A program made the translations under genes and the position numbers. A DNA stretch of 43,271 nucleotides, taken from positions 1 to 43,271 of the forward strand of contig JAZSRP010000008.1 of NCBI GenBank assembly GCA_045538555.1, given 5' to 3'. This document shows, one piece after another, positions 16,454-21,979 of the stretch. The stretch comes from Coliplasma sp045538555 (GTDB lineage: Bacteria > Bacillota > Clostridia > Oscillospirales > CAG-382). The first letter of the stretch is position 1. Every line of letters starts with the position of its first letter. The notes under the pieces were generated by a model. That model was not told where the DNA came from, made no database searches, and worked only from the letters and a program-made list of their open reading frames with translations.

Positions 16454-17101
16454 ATGAATGAAACAAACACAAAAAACAAACAACAACTGAAAAAAATCTC
16501 AAAAATCGTTGCCATTGTGATGGCATCGCTCTTTGCTCTGACGGCTTTGCTTTGGGGAGTGTCCCTGCTGTTGGGAGAAGAGGGGATCGATACGGTTTCG
16601 CAGGTGAGCGGAATATATTTTTTTCCTGCTGACTATTCGTACAATATTTTTGAAGATGAGATCTATATGTCATTTGACCGCCGTCTGAAATTCACAGAGT
16701 ACGGCGAGACCAGAGCTGTCACATCCTCGGATGCAGAGGAATACGGCGTATCCGGAGCTTTCTTTTTTGATTATTTCAATTATATAATAAACGGAGATTG
16801 TGACGGGTATAAAACCTGTTTTACGGAGGAGGGTCTGAGGACAATGACTTTCCCCGACAGATTTACGATGCAGATGCTTTATGATATCAACGTGGTGCTG
16901 TACCGCAGGGAATCCAAAGAGATTTCGGGCGGGACCGTGCTTTCGGAGATATATGAGGTCAGCTACCGAATATTTGAAAACAACGGCACCTTCAGGGGGG
17001 ATATTCCCAGTGGTGAGACCCGCACGTTGGTGTACGAGGTATATATTTCCGGCGGTGTTGCAAAGATCAATGCCATCGGTTATCGCACAAACGCAAATTG
17101 A
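16454..17101 (+). CDS. Membrane-anchored protein of unknown function
   Basis: The 215-residue product has a Lys/Asn-rich cytosolic N-terminus, one hydrophobic helix (about 16-40, IVAIVMASLFALTALLWGVS) and an extracellular region of about 170 residues that I do not recognise. The start is uncertain. The ATG at 16454 gives a normal membrane-protein N-terminus but has no clear ribosome binding site; an ATG at 16373 in the same frame would overlap the isomerase gene by 31 bases. Translation may be coupled or weak because of the adjoining hairpin. It ends 18 bp before cysE. Confidence 0.65.
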   Translation: MNETNTKNKQQLKKISKIVAIVMASLFALTALLWGVSLLLGEEGIDTVSQVSGIYFFPADYSYNIFEDEIYMSFDRRLKFTEYGETRAVTSSDAEEYGVSGAFFFDYFNYIINGDCDGYKTCFTEEGLRTMTFPDRFTMQMLYDINVVLYRRESKEISGGTVLSEIYEVSYRIFENNGTFRGDIPSGETRTLVYEVYISGGVAKINAIGYRTNAN

Positions 17102-17119
17102 TTCTTTGGAGAAACAGCT

Positions 17120-17821
17120 ATGAATTTTCCCAACTATGAAAAAGAGGCAAAGATGTTTGCCGAGAGAATAAAAAAACTGAAGGGCAGGGCCGATTCTGTG
17201 CTGGGATCGTTGCAAGCGGAGGTCAAATCCATCAAGGAACGTGATCCTGCTGCAAAGACCGATGCAGAGGTTTTGCTGCTTTATCCCGGACTTCATGCAG
17301 TGCTTGCCCACCGTGTTGCAAACGTTTTGTATAAAAAAGGAATGTTTTTTGCCGCAAGAGCGGTGAGCCAGGCGGCACGAAACTGCACGGGCATTGAGAT
17401 ACACCCTGCCGCAACCATCGGAAAAGGACTTTTTATTGACCACGGATGCGCTGTTGTTATCGGTGAGACCACTGTTATTGGCGACAACTGCACCATATAT
17501 CAGGGAGTGACTCTGGGCGGTACGGGAAAAGACGTGGGAAAACGTCACCCCACCATCGGAAACAACGTGATGATCGGCGCGGGCGCCAAGGTGCTGGGTC
17601 CTGTCACCATTGGAGACAACTGCAAAATTGCCGCAGGCGCTGTGGTGCTCAAGGATATTCCTGAAAATTCCACTGCAGTGGGTATTCCTGCACGAGTGGT
17701 GAAGAGAGACAAACCCGAGCAGGAGCAGAATTTGGACCAGATCCATATTCCCGATCCTGTTGCTCAGGAGCTCAATGCTCTCAAACAGCGCATCTCAGAG
17801 CTGGAAGAAAAACTGAAATAA
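17120..17821 (+). CDS. cysE: Serine O-acetyltransferase
   Basis: The 233-residue left-handed beta-helix acetyltransferase makes O-acetylserine from serine and acetyl-CoA, the first step of cysteine synthesis. An alpha-helical N-terminus (PGLHAVLAHRVANVLY) is followed by hexapeptide repeats: GIEIHPAATIGKGLFIDHG, VIGETTVIGDNCTIYQGVTLGG, RHPTIGNNVMIGAGAKVLG. The HPA and DHG histidines and the GGTGKDVGKRHPTIG loop are typical of the short EpsC/CysE type. The final 30 residues form a probable coiled coil (LNALKQRISELEEKLK). The ATG follows TTGGAG. No cysteine synthase gene or T-box leader is present here. Confidence 0.94.
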   Translation: MNFPNYEKEAKMFAERIKKLKGRADSVLGSLQAEVKSIKERDPAAKTDAEVLLLYPGLHAVLAHRVANVLYKKGMFFAARAVSQAARNCTGIEIHPAATIGKGLFIDHGCAVVIGETTVIGDNCTIYQGVTLGGTGKDVGKRHPTIGNNVMIGAGAKVLGPVTIGDNCKIAAGAVVLKDIPENSTAVGIPARVVKRDKPEQEQNLDQIHIPDPVAQELNALKQRISELEEKLK

Positions 17822-17852
17822 AAATCAACTCAAAAGTTTTTGATCAAAACGC

Positions 17853-17881
17853 TTGACATCCGCGGCCGAATGTGTTATTAT
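17853..17881 (+). promoter_or_regulatory. Sigma-A promoter for the tRNA-Arg gene
   Basis: A perfect TTGACA (17853-17858), a 17-bp spacer and TATTAT (17876-17881). It lies just upstream of the tRNA, giving it an independent transcription unit. Confidence 0.88.
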
Positions 17882-17899
17882 ACCATTTGTTCCGGATAT

Positions 17900-17976
17900 G
17901 CGCCGTTAGCTCAGCTGGATAGAGTAACTGGCTACGAACCAGTAGGTCAGGGGTTCGAATCCCTTACGGCGTGCCA
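17900..17976 (+). tRNA. tRNA-Arg (anticodon ACG)
   Basis: The cloverleaf is complete: acceptor stem GCGCCGT with ACGGCGT (G1-U72 wobble), D arm GCTC/GAGT, anticodon stem ACTGG/CCAGT with loop CTACGAA, T arm with TTCGAAT, discriminator G and an encoded CCA. The anticodon ACG is at 17934-17936; A34 would be expected to be edited to inosine by TadA, as for tRNA-Arg(ACG) in other bacteria. No variable-arm extension is present. Confidence 0.97.
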
Positions 17977-18021
17977 TTGAAAAAACCTCTTTTGTCTATC
18001 TGACAAAAGAGGTTTTTTCAA
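17977..18021. terminator. Terminator of the tRNA-Arg gene
   Basis: Two perfect 20-base arms with a 5-nt loop start right after the CCA end. The stem contains AAAAAACCTC and its complement, so A-runs and T-runs flank a GC-poor stem. Because it begins at the tRNA 3' end, it could also assist processing. Confidence 0.88.
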
Positions 18022-18099
18022 TCAAGAACTGTTCCCGCCAAAACTGAATTGTATACGTAATGAATGATTTTGCATTGTGCAATGACAAGAGGGAAAAAT

Positions 18100-18789
18100 A
18101 TGAACATTATTTTTACTGACTACAAAAACGATCTTTACACTCCCATACACACAGCGGTTTCCAGAGGAAAAACAGAGATTTTGTTTTCGGATACAGAGGT
18201 ATTGTTTATTCGTGACGGCATCAGCGGAGTGTATTTTTTGGCATCCCACAGCGGTGCGGATACCCTTCGTGCACTGCAGGCGTGGGGAAGTCTTGAATGT
18301 CCCATTCTGGTGACATTTGACTCCGAGTCTGTGGTAGTAGCAAAGGAATGGTTTGGGTTTACCGAGGATATGCCCTGTCATCAGGTGATACATGAAAGCG
18401 GAGAGCTTGAGGGCAGGAATTACAAGCTGAAAATTCGTGATGCAAAGGAATCCGATCTTGATTATATAGTAACCAATTATCACATCTCCTCCCGCGAGGA
18501 ACTGCTGGATGCAATTGCAAGGCAGGAGCTCTGGGTGGGTGAATATGACAGCCGTGTCATGTCTTTTGCGGGACGTCACGGAGAGGGAAGTATGGGAATG
18601 CTTTTTGTGGATCCTGCCTACCGTCGGATGGGATTTTCCGAGGACCTGCACCATTTTGTGGTATCAAAGGTGCTTTCCTGCGGGGAGGTGCCCTTTGCCC
18701 ACGTTATTTGCGGAAACGAGCCGTCTTTGCAGCTACAGCGAAAAAAGAACATGACATTTTCACAAGGGCTTGTTTATTGGGTGTATTAA
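18100..18789 (+). CDS. GNAT-family N-acetyltransferase
   Basis: The 229-residue cytosolic protein has a GNAT fold in its C-terminal half: LKIRDAKESDLDYI (strand 1), LWVGEYDSRVMSFAGR, and the acetyl-CoA loop MLFVDPAYRRMGFSEDL with the RRMGFS motif A signature. The N-terminal half is a divergent extension. The ATG at 18100 (MNIIFTDYK) is preferred because AGAGGG lies upstream; an in-frame ATG at 18064 is less well supported. The acceptor substrate is unknown. It is a single gene between the tRNA unit and a terminator. Confidence 0.82.
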   Translation: MNIIFTDYKNDLYTPIHTAVSRGKTEILFSDTEVLFIRDGISGVYFLASHSGADTLRALQAWGSLECPILVTFDSESVVVAKEWFGFTEDMPCHQVIHESGELEGRNYKLKIRDAKESDLDYIVTNYHISSREELLDAIARQELWVGEYDSRVMSFAGRHGEGSMGMLFVDPAYRRMGFSEDLHHFVVSKVLSCGEVPFAHVICGNEPSLQLQRKKNMTFSQGLVYWVY

Positions 18790-18806
18790 AAAAATACCTG
18801 TTCGAT

Positions 18807-18843
18807 TGCCCAAGTGTTCTTAAGGACACTTGGGCAGTTTTAT
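18807..18843 (+). terminator. Terminator of the GNAT gene
   Basis: TGCCCAAGTGT pairs with ACACTTGGGCA (11 bp, 8-nt loop) and is followed by GTTTTATT. It lies 17 bp past the stop codon. Confidence 0.85.
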
Positions 18844-19014
18844 TCGCCTTGCGGCGAGTGATATTGCTACGCAGTTATATTCGGCTAACGCCGAGTGTTA
18901 TTCGCTTTGCGAGTTTTAAAAGGCGAATAAAATATCACTAAAACCGTAGGTTTTAATATCACGATTCCCGTCGGCAATCATATCACTCTTTGTGTAGCAA
19001 AGAATATCACTATA
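18838..19014. repeat. Array of small hairpins separated by GTGATATT / AATATCAC spacers
   Basis: At least six short palindromes lie in a row, including TCGCC-TTGC-GGCGA, TGC-TAC-GCA, TCGGC-TAAC-GCCGA, TCGC-TTT-GCGA, TAAAACC-GTA-GGTTTTA and TCTTTG-TGTAG-CAAAGA. Left-half spacers are GTGATATT-like and right-half spacers are the reverse complement AATATCAC, so the array is itself an inverted repeat. A 13-base pair of arms, TTTTATTCGCCTT (18838-18850) and its complement (18920-18932), encloses the left half. No ORF is present. The function is unknown. Confidence 0.8.
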
Positions 19015-19022
19015 TAAAAATT

Positions 19023-19070
19023 ACTACCCGAAAAAGAGGTTTGTTTTCTCTTCTTCGGGTAGTTTTGTCT
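19023..19070 (+). terminator. Terminator-like hairpin
   Basis: CTACCCGAA pairs with TTCGGGTAG, extended by AAGAG/CTCTT past a mismatch, and is followed by TTTTGTCTT. No plus-strand gene ends immediately upstream. Confidence 0.65.
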
Positions 19071-19087
19071 TATACTGTCACAAGCAG

Positions 19088-19115
19088 GGAATTTGTGTGC
19101 CAAATTCCGTTTTTA
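19088..19115 (+). terminator. Terminator-like hairpin
   Basis: GGAATTTG and CAAATTCC form an 8-bp stem around a 5-nt loop and are followed by GTTTTTATT. It is the third of four terminator-like structures between 18807 and 19172. Confidence 0.6.
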
Positions 19116-19138
19116 TTGAAGGTAACTGTCCTTAGGAA

Positions 19139-19172
19139 ACCTGTTCGATTGAGAACAGGTATTTTGTTTTTT
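19139..19172 (+). terminator. Terminator-like hairpin next to the ECF gene
   Basis: ACCTGTTC and GAACAGGT (6-nt loop) are followed by ATTTTGTTTTTT on the plus strand. The 13-mer starting ACCTGTTCGATTG also occurs at 18797, before the GNAT terminator. It faces the 3' end of the minus-strand ECF gene and may block convergent transcription. Confidence 0.6.
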
Positions 19173-19686
19173 ATGGTCTTTTCGGTTCATTCAGCTTTTC
19201 CATCAGCGATGCAAAGGGTACGATCAGCAGTCCGCACAAAAAATCGCTGACGCCGTGTAAAATGTCAAAAGCAAAACCGGCAGCGATCCAAGCCAGCATT
19301 CCTTTGAAGGACAGCCCAAAAAGCAACGCCTGAGCCGGAGCATAAAATACTCCAAACAAAAAACCGTGAACAGAGCAAAAGAGTGCAGATACAATGGTTT
19401 TTGGCAAAGGTGAGAGCTTTTTTGGGATCAGCATTGCCATTGCCCAGAGGATGGTCCATATGTAGAGATACGGAATCCACCAGGTGGCAAACCCTGACAA
19501 TAGGCCTTCGAGAAAAACGTATATATACAGAGGATACAACGCTTTTTTTCGGTAAACAAGGGTGGTTGCTACAATAAACATACCCAAAAGGTGAATGTTT
19601 GGCAGCATTTGCATGATGACTCTTGATGCGTACATGAGAGCACCAAGCATGGAAAAAGCAGCCATTTCCCGTACAGAGAGCTTCAT
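19171..19686 (-). CDS. ECF-type transporter S component, probably for cobalamin or a precursor
   Basis: The 171-residue hydrophobic protein has about five or six membrane helices. Its N-terminus KLSVREMAAFSMLGALMYAS resembles the S-component region that contacts EcfT. The start codon overlaps the TAA of the upstream DUF4430 lipoprotein (TAATG), so the two are translationally coupled. Both lie under a cobalamin riboswitch, from which the substrate is inferred. No EcfA/EcfT genes are present; it would share the energising module encoded elsewhere, as group II ECF transporters do. Confidence 0.83.
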   Translation of the reverse strand: MKLSVREMAAFSMLGALMYASRVIMQMLPNIHLLGMFIVATTLVYRKKALYPLYIYVFLEGLLSGFATWWIPYLYIWTILWAMAMLIPKKLSPLPKTIVSALFCSVHGFLFGVFYAPAQALLFGLSFKGMLAWIAAGFAFDILHGVSDFLCGLLIVPFASLMEKLNEPKRP

Positions 19687-20198
19687 TATTCAGCTACAAA
19701 GGAGTACGTGGTACCCGAAACGATCTCTGTGGTATCAACTCCTGTTGTGCCGTACTCTCCGTTTATGTAAAAAGCCCAGTATTTTCCGTCGGTATCATAG
19801 TCCAGTGTGACACCATTGACCGTTTTTACATAGAGACCGTAGGGGCCCTCGTCTCCGGAGATAAGCTCCAGCTCAATCAGTGCCTCGCCGACGGTTGACT
19901 TGTCTGTGTTGATAACAAACAAATTGGTGCTGCCGTCTGAGTTTTTTACCTCAAAATCAAATTGCTTTTCGCCCGTGCCCAGATGAGTTTTTCCGTCAGA
20001 GGACGGGGATGTTTCTGTGTCGGGCATCTCGGAATCATCAGCTGTAGATGTGTCCGAAGTGACCGATGAGGCGGATGAGACAGAAGAACTGTCTGTGTTT
20101 TTGTCGTCAGTGCATCCGGTTGCAAAAAGTGCTGTGGCCGCAACAAGCACAACGCAAAGGAATGCAGACAACAGCTTGAAAAAAACTGTTTTTTGCAT
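19686..20198 (-). CDS. DUF4430 lipoprotein, transcobalamin-like
   Basis: The 170-residue precursor has a lipoprotein signal (MQKTVFFKLLSAFLCVVLVA; LFATGC lipobox with Cys at about residue 29), a Ser/Thr/Asp linker (30-70) and a C-terminal DUF4430 domain (about 85-168, including STVGEALIELELI, YGLYVKTVNGVTLDYD and KYWAFYINGEYG). DUF4430 resembles the beta domain of animal transcobalamin/intrinsic factor. The ATG at 20198 follows AAGGAG; a longer frame back to 20477 would translate the riboswitch and is rejected. It probably captures cobalamin at the cell surface and passes it to the coupled S component. Confidence 0.87.
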   Translation of the reverse strand: MQKTVFFKLLSAFLCVVLVAATALFATGCTDDKNTDSSSVSSASSVTSDTSTADDSEMPDTETSPSSDGKTHLGTGEKQFDFEVKNSDGSTNLFVINTDKSTVGEALIELELISGDEGPYGLYVKTVNGVTLDYDTDGKYWAFYINGEYGTTGVDTTEIVSGTTYSFVAE

Positions 20199-20261
20199 TT
20201 TTTGTGTTCTCCTTATAAAAAAAATATAACTTTCCTCGTGCATCGGCTTCCGCAATGCTTT

Positions 20262-20440
20262 TTTGAGGCAATTGTCAATCGGGTATTTCGACTCGGCGCA
20301 TTCTTTTTCGCCTTCTCGGAGCAAAAGCTCCAATGACCTGTCCCCGATTTGCGGCATCGGGCAAGAAAAAGAACTGTATTGGTGCGCCACACGGCGACGG
20401 GCTCGTACAGGAATCACACCTGTTTCCCCGTTTTGACAGT
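20262..20440 (-). ncRNA. Cobalamin riboswitch
   Basis: Read on the minus strand the leader contains CGGGGAAACAGGTGTGATTC, then CGAGCCCGTCGCCGTG, and near its 3' end GCCGAGTCGAAATACCCGATTG. These match the conserved GGGAA..GGTG..TCC, CCCG and GAGTC.GAATACC blocks of AdoCbl-type aptamers. A promoter lies just upstream and a DUF4430/ECF pair downstream. I did not resolve the expression platform; a GCAT..CGG-AAG-CCG..ATGC hairpin at about 20239-20257 followed later by a T-run is a candidate. Ends are approximate. Confidence 0.88.
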
Positions 20441-20444
20441 AGGT

Positions 20445-20473
20445 ATTGTAACACATTTTTGCCGATAATGCAA
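20445..20473 (-). promoter_or_regulatory. Sigma-A promoter for the cobalamin riboswitch unit
   Basis: On the minus strand: TTGCAT (20473-20468), a 17-bp spacer and TACAAT (20450-20445). The predicted transcript starts at about 20438, immediately before the aptamer. Confidence 0.75.
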
Positions 20474-20497
20474 GCAAATATACGTACGGGGATCTGC

Positions 20498-20534
20498 AAA
20501 AAAAACAACGCTTACCTTTTTGGCAAGCGTTGTA
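20498..20534 (-). terminator. Terminator of gdhA
   Basis: On the minus strand ACAACGCTT and AAGCGTTGT, extended by GCC/GGT, form a stem with an AAAAA loop followed by a T-run. It lies 25 bp after the gdhA stop and ahead of the riboswitch promoter. Confidence 0.88.
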
Positions 20535-20559
20535 CGGATATCATTTTTTTGTATGGTTA

Positions 20560-21903
20560 TTATACCACGCCCTGTGCTTTCATTGCCTCAGCAACCTTGA
20601 TAAATCCGGCAATGTTTGCACCTGCAACAAGATTGTCCTCGGTGGCGTACTCTTTTGCTGCTGCAGAAGCGTTTTCAAAGATGCTCTTCATGATACCGCA
20701 GAGCTTCTCGTCCACTTCCTCAAAGCTCCAGGAGAGACGGATGCTGTTCTGGCTCATCTCCAGACCGCTGGTGGCAACACCGCCTGCGTTGGCGGCTTTG
20801 GCGGGTCCAAAGTAAATGCCGTTGGAGAGGAACTCGTTGATCGCCTCAGGAGTGGAGGGCATATTTGCACCCTCTGCCACGTATTTTACACCGTTGGCAA
20901 TAAGTGCTCTTGCATCGTCGCCGTTGAGCTCGTTTTGAGTAGCGCAGGGGAGAGCAATATCACACTTGACTGTCCAGATACCCTTGCCCTCGGTATAAAC
21001 GGAGCCGGGAACACGCTCTGCGTATTCTTTGATTCTTCCGCGCTCAACCTCTTTGATCTGCTTTACAACGTCAAGGTTGATGCCGTTTGCGTCGTAGATG
21101 TATCCGTTGGAATCGCTCATTGCCACAACCTTGGCACCAAGCTGGGTAGCTTTTTCGCAAGCGTAGATAGCTACGTTGCCCGAGCCGCTGATAACAACGG
21201 TCTTGCCCACAAAGGAGTCACCCTTGTGCTTGAGCATGTTGTCGGTAAAATAACACAGACCGTAGCCGGTTGCCTGTTTGCGTGCAAGTGATCCGCCGTA
21301 GGTGAGTCCTTTTCCGGTGAGAACTCCGGTGAACTCATCGCGAATACGCTTGTACTGACCAAAGAGATATCCGATCTCTCTTGCGCCCACGCCGATATCA
21401 CCTGCGGGAACGTCTGTGTCGGGTCCGATGTATTTTGACAGCTCGGTCATGAATGCCTGGCAAAATCTCATGATCTCATCGTCTGACTTGCCTTTGGGAT
21501 CAAAGTCGGAGCCACCCTTGCCGCCGCCCATGGGGAGACCGGTGAGGGAGTTTTTGAAAGTTTGCTCAAAACCAAGAAATTTGATAACGGAGGAGCAAAC
21601 GCTGGGGTGGAGGCGGATGCCGCCCTTGTAGGGGCCGATAGCGTTGTTGAACTGAACGCGGAAACCTCTGTTGACTCTAACTACGTGGTTGTCGTCAACC
21701 CAAGCGATGCGGAACTGGAAAAATCTGTCGGGCTCTACCAATCTGTCAACCACACCTGCGGCAACCAGATCGGGGCGCTTTTCGATAACGGGAACGAGGG
21801 ATTCAAGAACCTCTTTTACTGCCTGGAGAAATTCCTTTTCTCCTGCGTTTCTTTTCTCGACCTGCTCATAAAGGTCATTGAGATATGCATTGTTGATTTG
21901 CAT
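20560..21903 (-). CDS. gdhA: Glutamate dehydrogenase
   Basis: The 447-residue cytosolic enzyme interconverts glutamate with 2-oxoglutarate and ammonia. The substrate-binding domain has KGGIRLHP (93-100) and the catalytic-lysine motif PMGGGKGG (124-131). The nucleotide domain begins around VVISGSGNVA, and a later GANMPSTPEA segment is typical. Length and sequence fit the hexameric bacterial NADP-type enzyme; cofactor choice is inferred. The ATG at 21903 is chosen because GGAGG lies 9 bases upstream, rather than a TTG at 21921. It is monocistronic, with its own promoter and terminator. An inverted repeat overlaps the promoter. Confidence 0.95.
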   Translation of the reverse strand: MQINNAYLNDLYEQVEKRNAGEKEFLQAVKEVLESLVPVIEKRPDLVAAGVVDRLVEPDRFFQFRIAWVDDNHVVRVNRGFRVQFNNAIGPYKGGIRLHPSVCSSVIKFLGFEQTFKNSLTGLPMGGGKGGSDFDPKGKSDDEIMRFCQAFMTELSKYIGPDTDVPAGDIGVGAREIGYLFGQYKRIRDEFTGVLTGKGLTYGGSLARKQATGYGLCYFTDNMLKHKGDSFVGKTVVISGSGNVAIYACEKATQLGAKVVAMSDSNGYIYDANGINLDVVKQIKEVERGRIKEYAERVPGSVYTEGKGIWTVKCDIALPCATQNELNGDDARALIANGVKYVAEGANMPSTPEAINEFLSNGIYFGPAKAANAGGVATSGLEMSQNSIRLSWSFEEVDEKLCGIMKSIFENASAAAKEYATEDNLVAGANIAGFIKVAEAMKAQGVV

Positions 21904-21934
21904 AACAAAATCCTCCAACAAAACTTAATGAAAC

Positions 21935-21963
21935 ATTATACAACGGGAGTTTCATAATTGCAA
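21935..21963 (-). promoter_or_regulatory. Sigma-A promoter for gdhA
   Basis: On the minus strand: TTGCAA (21963-21958), a 17-bp spacer and a perfect TATAAT (21940-21935). Both arms of an inverted repeat flank the -35 element. Confidence 0.8.
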
Positions 21964-21974
21964 TAGGAAACTCC
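21946..21974. promoter_or_regulatory. Inverted repeat straddling the gdhA -35 element, possible operator
   Basis: GGAGTTTC (21946-21953) and GAAACTCC (21967-21974) are perfect complements separated by 13 bases containing the -35 hexamer. On the plus strand the right arm is followed by TGTTTTTATTTG, so it also looks terminator-like, but no plus-strand gene ends here. An operator for nitrogen or other control of gdhA is a reasonable hypothesis. Confidence 0.55.
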
Positions 21975-21979
21975 TGTTT

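Noticed and set aside
16670..17746. 358-codon minus-strand frame
   Set aside because: It is antisense to the unknown membrane protein and cysE and is rich in His/Ser/Cys as expected for a shadow frame.
18838..19014. Possible CRISPR array
   Set aside because: The repeats are short palindromes of differing sequence separated by 7-8 base spacers in two orientations. There are no identical direct repeats with unique 30-base spacers and no cas genes.
20199..20477. N-terminal extension of the DUF4430 lipoprotein frame
   Set aside because: The extra residues translate the cobalamin riboswitch. The ATG at 20198 has a good ribosome binding site and begins a proper lipoprotein signal peptide.
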